A stretch of DNA of 64,000 nt from Duganella sp. CF517 (GTDB lineage Bacteria; Pseudomonadota; Gammaproteobacteria; Burkholderiales; Burkholderiaceae_D), in the NCBI RefSeq assembly GCF_900110275.1, contig NZ_FODC01000009.1, positions 62,001 to 126,000 on the forward strand, written 5' to 3'. Below are positions 1-8,422 of this stretch, piece by piece. Each line of letters starts with the position of its first letter. The stretch's first letter is position 1. A model generated the notes under the pieces. That model had not been told where the DNA came from and did no database searches. It worked only from the letters and a program-made list of their open reading frames with translations. Made by a program: the position numbers and the translations under genes.

Positions 1-1014
1 GACGAGGCGCGTGACGACAACCTGTACGAACTGGCGATCGCCTTCCAGCAAATGGACAAGGTGCTGCCGACCCTCCACGAAGGCGACAAGCCGTGGATGG
101 TCGACCGCCTGCTGCGCAATCTGCTGGTCGATTTGACCGGCAACACGCACCGTTCCGAGTTCTCGATCGACAAGCTGTATTCCCCCGACGGGCCGACCGG
201 CCGTCTCGGTCTGGTAGAATTCCGTGCCTTCGAGATGCCGCCGCACGAGCGTATGAGCCTTCTGCAGATGCTGTTGCTGCGGGCCTTGGTCGCGCGTTTC
301 TGGCGCCAGCCCTACCAGGCCAAGCTGGTTCACTGGGGCACGGCGCTGCACGACCGCTGGATGCTGCCGCACTTCGTGGCGCAGGATATCCGCGACGTCG
401 CGCGCGATCTGCGCGCCGCCGGCTACCAGTTCGAGGAGCACTGGTTCGATCCGTTCATCGAGTTCCGCTTCCCGCGCTTCGGCACCGTGGTGTACGAGGG
501 CGTGGAGATGGAGCTGCGCCAGGCGATCGAGCCATGGAACGTCCTGGGCGAGGAAATGACCGGCGGCGGCACCGCGCGCTACGTCGATTCGTCGGTCGAG
601 CGCATGCAGCTGCTGGTGCGCGGCCTGACCGACGGCCGCCACGTGGTCGCCTGCAACGGCCGCATGCTGCCGCTGCATCCGACCGGCGTGCCGGGCGAAT
701 ACGTGGCCGGCGTGCGCTTCCGCGCGTGGAGCCCGTGGTCGGCGCTGCACCCGAGCATCAAGATCCAGGCGCCGCTGGTGTTCGACCTGGTCGACACGTG
801 GAGCGGACGCGCCATCGGCGGCTGCACCTACCATGTGGTGCACCCGGGTGGCCGCAGCGAGGATAGCTCGCCGATCAACGCCAACGCCGCCGAGGCGCGC
901 CGCTTCGCCCGTTTTTGGGCGCACGGCCACACCCCGGGGCAGATGTATGTGTACAAGGAAGCACTGAATCCGAGCCTGCCGATGACGCTCGATTTGCGCT
1001 GGCAGCCCGATTGA
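1..1014 (+). CDS. DUF2126/transglutaminase-family protein, 3' part only
   Basis: The reading frame is open from the first base of the window, so the start codon lies upstream and only the last 337 residues are visible. The sequence (ELAIAFQQMDKVLPTL near the left edge, then RSEFSIDKLYSPDG, RFWRQPYQAKLVHWGTALHD and a C-terminal LPMTLDLRWQPD) resembles the C-terminal DUF2126 region of large proteins that begin with a transglutaminase-like domain. In known genomes such proteins sit beside circularly permuted ATP-grasp, alpha-E and transglutaminase genes, and the same neighbours follow here after a 43-bp gap. The substrate is unknown; a role in peptide ligation or protein modification is inferred from context. 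The transglutaminase domain itself cannot be seen. Confidence 0.8.
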   Translation, partial: DEARDDNLYELAIAFQQMDKVLPTLHEGDKPWMVDRLLRNLLVDLTGNTHRSEFSIDKLYSPDGPTGRLGLVEFRAFEMPPHERMSLLQMLLLRALVARFWRQPYQAKLVHWGTALHDRWMLPHFVAQDIRDVARDLRAAGYQFEEHWFDPFIEFRFPRFGTVVYEGVEMELRQAIEPWNVLGEEMTGGGTARYVDSSVERMQLLVRGLTDGRHVVACNGRMLPLHPTGVPGEYVAGVRFRAWSPWSALHPSIKIQAPLVFDLVDTWSGRAIGGCTYHVVHPGGRSEDSSPINANAAEARRFARFWAHGHTPGQMYVYKEALNPSLPMTLDLRWQPD

Positions 1015-1057
1015 GCGCACTATAGAGAAAAATTAGAAGAAAAACCGATCGACCGCG

Positions 1058-3778
1058 ATGCCTAAGCAACTGCTATCCAAATATCTGGCCGCACCGGATA
1101 GTTTCGACGAAATGCTGGACGCCTCGAAAGAGCCGCGTCCGCATTGGCGCGCCATGTTGGACGGCCTGCGCACCGAATCGCCCGAATTGATGCGTCAGCG
1201 CCTCGAAACGGTGCAGCGCGAGGTGCGCCAGAACGGCGTCACCTACACCGTCTACGGCGACACCAAGGGCACGCACCGGCCGTGGGACCTGAACCTGCTG
1301 CCGCTGATCCTGCCGCGCCAGGAATGGGAGGGCATCGAGGCGGCCGTGATCCAGCGCGCCACCTTGCTGAATCGCCTGCTGGGCGACGTCTACGGCCCGC
1401 AGAACATGCTCAAGGAAGGCCTGCTGCCGCCGGCGCTGATCCACGGCCACGCCGGCTTCCTGCGCGCCGCCCACGGCATGCGCCACCCCGACGACATCGC
1501 CCTGCATTTCTACGCGGTCGACCTGGCGCGCGCGCCCAATGGTCGCTGGTGGGTCACGGCCGACCGCACGCAATCGCCGTCGGGCGCCGGCTACGCGCTG
1601 GAGAACCGCGCCATCATCGGGCGCAGTTTCCCGGCGCTGCTGCGCGACATGAAGGTGCGCCCGCTCGAAGGCTTCTTCGGCACCATGCGCGACAGCCTGG
1701 CGCACTGGGGCCGCCGCTGCGCCGCCAACGGCGATGCCCATCCGCTGCGCGCCGGCGAGGCGCCGCTGATCGTGCTGCTCACGCCCGGCCCGTATAACGA
1801 AACCTATTACGAACAAGCGTATTTGTCGCGTTATCTCGGCCTGCCACTGGTGGAAGCGGGCGACCTGACGGTTCGCGGCGGCATCGTGTTCATGAAGACC
1901 CTGTCCGGGCTGCGCCGGGTGCACGTCATCATGCGCCGCGTCGACGATGATTTCTGCGACCCGCTGGAGCTGCGCTCCGACTCGGCGCTGGGCGTGGCCG
2001 GCCTGACCGAGGCGGCGCGCCGTGGCAACGTCCTGGTCACCAACAGCCTGGGATCGAACCTGCTCGAATCGGGCGCCTTGCTCGGCTTCCTGCCGGCGCT
2101 CAGCGAGCGCCTGTTAGGCCAGCCGCTGCGCATGCCGTCGGTGGCCACCTGGTGGTGCGGCGAGGCGGCCGCGCTGGAGGAGGCGATCGAAAAGCTGGAC
2201 CAGTTGGTGATCATGCCGGCCTTCCCGCAGCTGCGCCAGGCGCCGGTGTACGGGCGCGATCTGAAGGACGCCGCGCGCGCCGCGTTGATCGCGCAGATGC
2301 GCGCCAACCCGAATAACTACGTCGCGCACGAGCTGGTGCGGCTGTCGCAGGGGCCCGTGTATCAGCCCGAGAGCGGGCGCCTGAGCGCGCACTCGATCGG
2401 CCTGCGCGTGTTCGCCTGCGCCACGCCGGACGGCTACGTCGTCATGCCGGGCGGGTTGACCCGCGTGGCCACGGGGCCGGACGCGCGCGTGATCACCATG
2501 CAGCACGGCGGCGGCAGCAAGGATACGTGGGTGCAGGCCAGTTCGCAGGCGCGCCACCAGCAACCCGTCCCGCGCAGCATGACGGCGCAAGACCTGGTGC
2601 GCGACGACACGCAGCTGTCGAGCCGCATGGCCGAGAACCTGTTCTGGCTGGGCCGCCACACGGAGCGCTGCGACGACATCGCGCGTCTGCTGCGGGTGGC
2701 GCTCAACATCGTGTTCAACGTGCGCGCGGGCTATCCGGGCGCCGAATGGCCGACGGTGGAGGCATTGTGCGCGTGGTTCCAGCTGACCCCCATGCTTGAG
2801 CCGGAACCGGCGCAGCGACAGAGCCAGCAAAGCCAAAGTCAGGATCAGCAGGCCCAGAGCCAGGACCAGCAGACCCAGACCCAAAGCCAGGATCAAAGCC
2901 AAGGCCAGGGCCAAAGCCAAACCCAAGGCCAGAGCCAAAGCCAAAGCCAAAGCCAGGGCGGGGCGCCGGAGCCAGAGCCCGAGCCGCCGGCGCCGGCCCG
3001 CATCGCGCACGACGCCCAGATCGAGGCGGCGCTGCTGCTGGCGGTGGTCTCGCCGGACGTGCCGGGTTTGGCGCGTCAACAGCAACAGCTCTACAACACC
3101 GCCAGCCAGTTGCGCGAACGCCTGTCGGTCGATAATTGGCGCGCGTTGAACCGGCTGGTCGAACGCGCCGGCGGCGCCGCGCTGCCGTCGCAATCGGAGG
3201 CCATGACCATCCTCGACGACGCCGCCGCATCCCTGATGACACTGACCGGTTTCGGCCTGGATGGCATGACGCGCGACATGGGCTGGCGCTTCCTGTCGCT
3301 GGGGCGGCGCCTGGAGCGTCTGCAATTCCAGAGCATGGTGCTGCGCGCGGCGCTGGGCATGGACCCCGAGGGCAACCTGGACTGGGTGCTGGAGCTGTCC
3401 GACAGCATCGTCACCTACCGCGCGCGCTACCGCGCCCAGCCCGAATGGCTGCCGGTGCTCGACCTGCTGATCCTCGACGACAGCAATCCGCGCTCGATCA
3501 GCCACCAGTTGCACGGGGTGCTCGCCGGCTTGCGCAAAATCGGCACCGTGTACGGCCCGTGCGGCGAGCACAATCTGGCCCCCTTGCACGCCGAGTTGCT
3601 GTCGTTGTCGCCGGAGGCGGACCTGTACGGCGCCAATCCACGGCTGATCGACCTGCTGTCGCGCGTGCAAAACGCCAGCGAAGTGATGGCCGAGCAAATC
3701 GGATTGCAGTTCTTCAGCTACACGGGCAGTGTGCATAACAAGTTCGAAACGCCGTGCGCGCGGGGGTATGCGCGATGA
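1058..3778 (+). CDS. Circularly permuted ATP-grasp fused to alpha-E domain
   Basis: This 906-residue protein joins two normally adjacent modules. Residues about 1-490 match the circularly permuted type-2 ATP-grasp fold (DUF404/DUF407; landmarks TVYGDTKGTHRPWDLNLLP, LLGDVYGPQNMLKEGLLPP, LTPGPYNETYYEQAYLSRYLG and VTNSLGSNLLESGALLGFLP). Residues about 510-900 match the helical alpha-E domain (DUF403; SSRMAENLFWLGRHTERCDD). ATP-grasp enzymes form amide or peptide bonds through acyl-phosphate intermediates; the substrate here is unknown. Inside the alpha-E part, residues 586-652 are an almost pure Gln/Ser tract followed by a Pro/Glu run, not expected in the family and probably a flexible surface insert. 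The stop overlaps the next start (ATGA), suggesting translational coupling. Confidence 0.9.
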   Translation: MPKQLLSKYLAAPDSFDEMLDASKEPRPHWRAMLDGLRTESPELMRQRLETVQREVRQNGVTYTVYGDTKGTHRPWDLNLLPLILPRQEWEGIEAAVIQRATLLNRLLGDVYGPQNMLKEGLLPPALIHGHAGFLRAAHGMRHPDDIALHFYAVDLARAPNGRWWVTADRTQSPSGAGYALENRAIIGRSFPALLRDMKVRPLEGFFGTMRDSLAHWGRRCAANGDAHPLRAGEAPLIVLLTPGPYNETYYEQAYLSRYLGLPLVEAGDLTVRGGIVFMKTLSGLRRVHVIMRRVDDDFCDPLELRSDSALGVAGLTEAARRGNVLVTNSLGSNLLESGALLGFLPALSERLLGQPLRMPSVATWWCGEAAALEEAIEKLDQLVIMPAFPQLRQAPVYGRDLKDAARAALIAQMRANPNNYVAHELVRLSQGPVYQPESGRLSAHSIGLRVFACATPDGYVVMPGGLTRVATGPDARVITMQHGGGSKDTWVQASSQARHQQPVPRSMTAQDLVRDDTQLSSRMAENLFWLGRHTERCDDIARLLRVALNIVFNVRAGYPGAEWPTVEALCAWFQLTPMLEPEPAQRQSQQSQSQDQQAQSQDQQTQTQSQDQSQGQGQSQTQGQSQSQSQSQGGAPEPEPEPPAPARIAHDAQIEAALLLAVVSPDVPGLARQQQQLYNTASQLRERLSVDNWRALNRLVERAGGAALPSQSEAMTILDDAAASLMTLTGFGLDGMTRDMGWRFLSLGRRLERLQFQSMVLRAALGMDPEGNLDWVLELSDSIVTYRARYRAQPEWLPVLDLLILDDSNPRSISHQLHGVLAGLRKIGTVYGPCGEHNLAPLHAELLSLSPEADLYGANPRLIDLLSRVQNASEVMAEQIGLQFFSYTGSVHNKFETPCARGYAR
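2813..2959 (+). repeat. In-frame hexanucleotide (agccaa/agccag) repeat encoding Gln/Ser tract
   Basis: Within the alpha-E half of the ATP-grasp fusion gene the DNA becomes a degenerate tandem array of six-base units that reads out as alternating Gln-Ser, with some Asp, Thr, Ala and Gly. Multiples of six bases keep the frame, so copy number could change by slippage without breaking the gene. The tract is followed by a Pro/Glu linker. Confidence 0.85.
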
Positions 3779-4746
3779 CGCAATCCCAAACCCAGCAAAC
3801 CGCCAGCCCGCTGCCGAACACCGCCAGCGACACGCCGCCACCGCGCACGCCGACCGCGTGCGCGCGCTATCTGGTGGTGCACCAGACCCGTTACAGCTAT
3901 CAAAGCGCGGTGTCGCTGTCGCAGCAGTACCTGCACATGACGCCACGCTCGTTCGACTACCAGCGCACCGAGTCGCACCGGATCGTGACCGACCCGCCGG
4001 CGGAGGACATCACCGACGGCGCCGATTACTTCGGCAACCTCACGCGCCATTTCAGCATCACCGCGCCGCACAGCGCGCTGCTGGCGCACGTCGAATCCAC
4101 CCTGGCGCTGTACCCGCGCCGCACCCTGGAGCAGATCGCCGGCAGCGCGCCGTGGGAGCTGGTGCGCGACCTGATGCTGACCGACCGCAGCGACGCCACC
4201 CTGGAGGCGTGCCAATACCTGTACGCGTCGCCGCACGTGAGCCTGAGCGCGGAGCTGGCGGACTACGCGCGCGCCAGTTTCAGCGCCGGCCGGCCGCTGC
4301 TCGATGCCGCGCTACACCTGACGCAGCGGATCTTCGACGATTTCGAGTTCGACAGCACCGCCACCGACATCTCGACGCCGCTCGAGCAGGTGCTCAGTGG
4401 AAGGCGCGGCGTGTGCCAGGACTTCGCGCAGCTGATGATCGGCGGCCTGCGCGGCTTGGGTCTGCCGGCGCGCTACATGAGCGGCTATTTGCTGACGCAC
4501 CCGCCGGCGGGGCAGCCGCGCATGATCGGCGCCGACGCCTCGCACGCCTGGGTATCGGTGTACGACCCGGCGCTGGGCTGGATCGACTTCGACCCGACCA
4601 ACCGCTGCCTGGTGCAGCACGAGCACATCGTCACCGGATGGGGGCGCGACTTCAGCGACGTCACGCCGATGCGCGGCATCGTCCTCGGCGGCGGCGAGCA
4701 GGCATTGCAGGTCAACGTCACCGTCACGCCGTTGGAACTGGGATAA
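3775..4746 (+). CDS. Transglutaminase-like cysteine protease family protein
   Basis: A 323-residue protein with an N-terminal bacterial transglutaminase-like region (YLVVHQTRYSYQSAVSLSQQ) and the papain-like catalytic core. The predicted triad is visible: Cys214 in RRGVCQDFAQL, His257 in DASHAWV and an Asp in IDFDPTN (271 or 273). The ATG at 3775 shares bases with the TGA of the ATP-grasp fusion, which fixes this start over the in-frame ATG 21 bp upstream. Family members cleave or form amide bonds. With the DUF2126 and ATP-grasp/alpha-E neighbours it completes a gene set that comparative genomics links to peptide synthesis or ligation; no substrate is established. There is no signal peptide, so it is probably cytoplasmic. 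Confidence 0.9.
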   Translation: MTQSQTQQTASPLPNTASDTPPPRTPTACARYLVVHQTRYSYQSAVSLSQQYLHMTPRSFDYQRTESHRIVTDPPAEDITDGADYFGNLTRHFSITAPHSALLAHVESTLALYPRRTLEQIAGSAPWELVRDLMLTDRSDATLEACQYLYASPHVSLSAELADYARASFSAGRPLLDAALHLTQRIFDDFEFDSTATDISTPLEQVLSGRRGVCQDFAQLMIGGLRGLGLPARYMSGYLLTHPPAGQPRMIGADASHAWVSVYDPALGWIDFDPTNRCLVQHEHIVTGWGRDFSDVTPMRGIVLGGGEQALQVNVTVTPLELG

Positions 4747-4748
4747 GT

Positions 4749-4897
4749 GCCAACGCGGGGTCAAGTCTGTCATTCGGACACAAACCCATCCGTTACGCCT
4801 GCCAACGCCGGGGTCAAGTCTGGCATTCGGACACAAACCCATCCGTTACGCCTGATCAACAGCCGGGGCCGTGTCCGAATGACAGACTTGACCCCGC
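4749..4897 (+). repeat. REP-like repeat cluster: tandem 52/53-bp copies plus inverted arm
   Basis: Two near-identical direct copies (4749-4800 and 4801-4853) carry the core GGGGTCAAGTCTGTCATT; they differ by one base and one indel. A perfect 27-bp inverted copy of part of the first unit (4755-4781) lies at 4871-4897, so the transcript could fold into a long stem. The cluster starts 2 bp after the stop codon of the transglutaminase gene. A related copy lies at 39033-39145. The arrangement resembles REP/BIME elements mobilised by REP-associated tyrosine transposases; no transposase is in the window. Confidence 0.85.
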
Positions 4898-5021
4898 GGT
4901 GTTGTCAATACGCCGGCTTCCGGCCCTATGCGCGCTGCCTAACTGAACTAGACGCGCCGCGTGGCTATGATGGTGGCCAACGTCCCGCTCCGGCGACCAC
5001 ACCAACCCATCTCCAGACAAA

Positions 5022-6224
5022 ATGAAAACCTTTCACTGCGACAAGTGTGCCCAACAAGTCTTCTTCGAAAACACGCTGTGCTTCAATTGCGACAGCATGC
5101 TCGGCTATCAACCCAACCAGCGCGTCGTCAGCAGCTTCGAGGCTGCCGAGGAGGGAACTTGGCGTAGCCTGAACAAGAACGATGCGGGCCGCCTCTATAA
5201 GCAATGCAGCAACTACGTCAACCATCAAGTCTGCAATTGGATGCTGGACGCCAACGATCCCAACGAGCTGTGCGCGTCGTGCCAGCTGACCGTCGTCATC
5301 CCGACCCTCAGCACCGATAAGAACCACCTGTTTTGGCAGCGCCTGGAATCGGCCAAGCGTCGTCTGCTGTATTCGCTGTATTCGCTGCACCTGACGCCGG
5401 TTTCCAAGGAGACGGACGAGGAAACCGGCCTGGCCTTCCAGTTCCTGGAGGACGGCCCGGGGGAGGACGAGCGGGTCATGACCGGCCACGACAACGGGCT
5501 GATCACGCTCAACATCGCCGAGGCCGACCCCGCCCAGCGCGAGCGCACCCGCGAGCAGATGCATGAACACTACCGCACCTTGCTGGGCCATTTCCGCCAC
5601 GAGAGCGGCCATTACTATTTCGACCGCCTGATCGCCGACAGCGAGTGGATCGACGGCTACCGCGAACTGTTCGGCGACGAACGCCAGGATTACAGCGAAA
5701 GCCTGAAAAAACACTACGAGAACGGTGCGCCGGTCGACTGGGAACAGCACTTCATCAGCACCTACGCCAGTTCGCACCCGTGGGAAGATTGGGCCGAGAC
5801 CTGGGCGCACTACCTGCACATGATCGATACGCTGGAGACGGCGCACGCCTGCGGCCTGTCGCTCAAACCGCGCAAGAAGGAGGAGCCGGAAATGGTGATC
5901 ACCGCGCCGCCGTTGAAGATCGATTCCTTCGACGAAATCGTCGCCGATTGGTTCGCGCTGACCTATGTGCTCAACAGCTTGAACCGCAGCGTCGGCACGC
6001 CGGATTCGTATCCGTTCAAGCTGCCGACGCCGGTGCAGGAGAAGCTGCACTTCATCCACAAGGTGGTGCTGGCGCAGGTGGAAAAGAACAAGGCCAAGCC
6101 GGTTGCCAAGGCGGCCGCCAAGGTGGAAAAAACGAAAGCGCCGGCCCCGGCGGCGCCGGTACCGACGCAGGCGCCGGCATCGACGCAGGCCCCGGCACCG
6201 ACGCAGGCCCCGGCGGCCGCGTAA
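5022..6224 (+). CDS. Putative zinc-binding metallopeptidase with N-terminal zinc ribbon
   Basis: A 400-residue protein that opens with a zinc-ribbon-like set of cysteines (CDKCAQQVFF, then LCFNCDS; a further pair at NELCASC) and carries an HExxH metalloprotease motif at residues 193-197 (RHESGHYYF). This layout is typical of a conserved but biochemically uncharacterised family of putative zinc-dependent peptidases. Other conserved blocks include WEDWAETWAHYLHMIDTLE and IVADWFALTYVLNSLNRS. No signal peptide is present, so it should be cytoplasmic. The last 45 residues are a low-complexity Lys/Ala then Pro/Thr/Gln/Ala tail with an 18-bp repeat, an addition to the catalytic core. It is transcribed alone, downstream of the repeat cluster. 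Confidence 0.85.
   Translation: MKTFHCDKCAQQVFFENTLCFNCDSMLGYQPNQRVVSSFEAAEEGTWRSLNKNDAGRLYKQCSNYVNHQVCNWMLDANDPNELCASCQLTVVIPTLSTDKNHLFWQRLESAKRRLLYSLYSLHLTPVSKETDEETGLAFQFLEDGPGEDERVMTGHDNGLITLNIAEADPAQRERTREQMHEHYRTLLGHFRHESGHYYFDRLIADSEWIDGYRELFGDERQDYSESLKKHYENGAPVDWEQHFISTYASSHPWEDWAETWAHYLHMIDTLETAHACGLSLKPRKKEEPEMVITAPPLKIDSFDEIVADWFALTYVLNSLNRSVGTPDSYPFKLPTPVQEKLHFIHKVVLAQVEKNKAKPVAKAAAKVEKTKAPAPAAPVPTQAPASTQAPAPTQAPAAA
6163..6216 (+). repeat. Three 18-bp tandem units at metallopeptidase C-terminus
   Basis: Units beginning at 6163, 6181 and 6199 each contain CGACGCAGGC and encode Thr-Gln-Ala-Pro-Ala plus one variable residue. The repeat lies in frame in the extreme 3' end of the coding sequence and generates a flexible proline-rich tail. 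Confidence 0.8.
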
Positions 6225-6245
6225 CGCAGGCGCCGGCGGCCCGGC

Positions 6246-7028
6246 TCACGGCGTGGTCGGCTCCCCGCTGGCGACCCGGAGGCCGCGCCAGTAGTCGCGC
6301 TCGATTCTGGACAAGTCCACGGCCCGGGCGGCCTGGTCGAACGCTTGCTGCTGCTCGAGTCCCTGACGCGTGTGCTGGAAGCACACGTGCACGCTGCGCG
6401 TGGGGAACAAGTGGTCGGCGATGCCGACCCGTGCGCGATCGGCCGGCGTATAGCGTTCGGCGGCCAGCAGGTAGCGCAGCATGCGTTTTTCGATGACGAT
6501 GGCGCCGAAGCGGCGCGCGAACAGCTTGCGCAGGTTGATCTCGTCGCTGATGGCCGCTTCGATCGTCAACGTCCCGCCGCGCGCGAGCGCGTCGAACGGT
6601 TCGCCGTACGAGTATCCACCGACGGTGCCGATGCGCACCGCTTGCAGCTCCGTCAGCGCGGCCGGCGTGACCGGCTTGTCCTTCAGATAGGCGAGCACGG
6701 TCTGCCGGCTGCCGACGGCGCTGGAGAAATAGCAGATCTTCTCCCGCTCGGGATTGCGGATCAGCGCCACCACGCCGGCGTAGCCGACGTCGTGCAGACC
6801 CACTTCCATCGCGCGCTTCCATGGGAAATAGTCGATGCGCGTGGCAAGGCCCATGCGTGTGGCCACCGCGCCGATCAGCGTGCCGGTCAGCCCATTGCCC
6901 GGCAGCGAACTGCTGAAAAACGGCGGCCACTCCTCGGTGGCGAAACGCAGCGCGTGCGGCTCGGCGGCAAAAGCCGGCATGCATAGCGATAAACCTGCGC
7001 AGAATTTCAACAGCCGTGACAGCTTCAA
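6246..7028 (-). CDS. Periplasmic substrate-binding protein (SBP_bac_3-like)
   Basis: The frame is open back to 7142, but the first part lacks protein character. I place the start at the TTG at 7028: a purine-rich GGGGG lies just upstream and the product then begins with a typical signal peptide (KLSRLLKFCAGLSLCMPAFAA), giving about 260 residues. The mature part (RFATEEWPPFFSS, GLTGTLIGAVATRMGL, IDYFPWKRAMEVGLHDVGYA) matches family 3 solute-binding proteins that lie beside amino-acid ABC transporters or act as stand-alone sensors. No transporter genes are adjacent, so this is an orphan member and its ligand is unknown. Start choice is the main uncertainty. Confidence 0.75.
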   Translation of the reverse strand: MKLSRLLKFCAGLSLCMPAFAAEPHALRFATEEWPPFFSSSLPGNGLTGTLIGAVATRMGLATRIDYFPWKRAMEVGLHDVGYAGVVALIRNPEREKICYFSSAVGSRQTVLAYLKDKPVTPAALTELQAVRIGTVGGYSYGEPFDALARGGTLTIEAAISDEINLRKLFARRFGAIVIEKRMLRYLLAAERYTPADRARVGIADHLFPTRSVHVCFQHTRQGLEQQQAFDQAARAVDLSRIERDYWRGLRVASGEPTTP

Positions 7029-7187
7029 GCAGCCCCCAATTGCACCGCGACGGCGGTGATCGTGTCGCCTATGCTCCCACAGATTATCGGTCGCCGCAAA
7101 ACTATATTGCCGGGAGGCGATTTCCTTCGGCAAGCTCGGCATGCATCATGCAAGTGGTGCGCGCCGGCGCCGGCGCGGCGATGGCCG

Positions 7188-8216
7188 TCAGTGTTCGAAG
7201 TCGAGCACGACGCGGCCCTCGATATCGCCCCGGCGCATGCGGTCGAACACGTTGTTGATGTTCTCCAGCCGGTCGGTCTGGACGGTCGCGCGCACCTTGC
7301 CGAGGGCGGCGAAATCGAGCGACTCCTGCAGGTCGAGCCGGGTGCCGACGATCGAACCGCGCACCGTGATGCCGTTGAGGACGGTGTCGAAGATCGACAG
7401 CGGGAAGTCGCCCGGCGGCAGGCCGTTGAGCGAGACGGTGCCGCCGCGCCGCACCATGCCCAGCGCCTGCTGGAACGCCTTGGGCGAGACGGCGGTGACC
7501 AGCACCCCTTGCGTGCCGCCCAGTTCCTTCTGGATGAAGGCGGCCGGATCGGTGGTGAGCGCGTTGACCGTCACCGCCGCGCCCAGCCGCTTGGCCAGCG
7601 CCAGTTTGCCGTCGTCGATGTCGACCGCCACCACGTTCAAGCCCATCGCCGTGGCGTACTGCACCGCCATGTGGCCCAGCCCGCCGATGCCGGAGATCGT
7701 CACCCAATCGCCCGGTTTGGTGTCGGTGACCTTCAAGCCCTTGTAGACGGTGACGCCGGCGCACAGCACCGGCGAGATGTCGACGAAACCGACATTGGCC
7801 GGCAGGTGGCCGACGTAGTTGGGATCGGCCAGCACGTATTCGGCGAAGCTGCCGTTGACCGAGTAGCCGGTGTTTTGCTGCTCGCCGCACAAGGTCTCCC
7901 AGCCGCCCAGGCAATGCGGGCAGTGCCCGCAGGCCGTGTACAGCCACGGCACGCCGACGCGGTCGCCCTCCCGGACGTGGCGCACGCCGGCGCCGGCCGC
8001 GACCACGTAGCCGACGCCTTCGTGGCCGGGGATGAACGGCGGATTCGGCTTGACCGGCCAGTCGCCCTGCGCCGCGTGCAGGTCGGTGTGGCAGACGCCG
8101 GTGGCGGCCACCTTGACCAGGATCTGGCCGGGGCCGACCTGGGGCACGGCGACTTCTTCAATCACCAGTGGTTGGCCGAATTGGCGGACGACCGCCGCCT
8201 TCATGGTTTTTTGCAT
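7188..8216 (-). CDS. adhP: Zinc-dependent alcohol dehydrogenase AdhP
   Basis: A 342-residue medium-chain dehydrogenase. Catalytic zinc ligands are Cys42 (GVCHTDLH), His65 (PGHEG) and Cys152; structural zinc cysteines are 96, 99, 102 and 110 (CGHCPHC then LC). The Rossmann motif GIGGLG lies at 176-181 and binds NAD(H). These features match propanol-preferring/ethanol-active AdhP enzymes, which interconvert primary alcohols and aldehydes in the cytoplasm. The ATG at 8216 is preceded by AAGGAG at good spacing, so the longer in-frame extension to 8378 is not used. It is monocistronic; the 206-bp upstream gap should hold its promoter. Confidence 0.93.
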   Translation of the reverse strand: MQKTMKAAVVRQFGQPLVIEEVAVPQVGPGQILVKVAATGVCHTDLHAAQGDWPVKPNPPFIPGHEGVGYVVAAGAGVRHVREGDRVGVPWLYTACGHCPHCLGGWETLCGEQQNTGYSVNGSFAEYVLADPNYVGHLPANVGFVDISPVLCAGVTVYKGLKVTDTKPGDWVTISGIGGLGHMAVQYATAMGLNVVAVDIDDGKLALAKRLGAAVTVNALTTDPAAFIQKELGGTQGVLVTAVSPKAFQQALGMVRRGGTVSLNGLPPGDFPLSIFDTVLNGITVRGSIVGTRLDLQESLDFAALGKVRATVQTDRLENINNVFDRMRRGDIEGRVVLDFEH

Positions 8217-8422
8217 GGTGCTGCTCCTTAATGGGGAAATGGATCGACGCGTCGACGCCGGCACGGACCAGTCTCCCCTTCGCCCACTGTAAAAACCATG
8301 ATGTAGATCAAAATACTTCAGAACCGCGCCTCGGCTGGCGGCGGCGGAATGCCGGCCATCCGCTTGATGACGCGCCACGCAGCGATTCGTTTAGTCTCCG
8401 CGCCGGGGCCGCGCGGTCCGCT

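Noticed and set aside
2114..3946. A 610-codon frame antisense to the ATP-grasp gene
   Set aside because: It is a shadow of the sense gene; the Leu/Ala repeats arise from the Gln/Ser tract read in reverse.
7029..7142. Longer N-terminus for the substrate-binding protein
   Set aside because: The extension is Arg/His-rich without protein character and would place the signal peptide internally.
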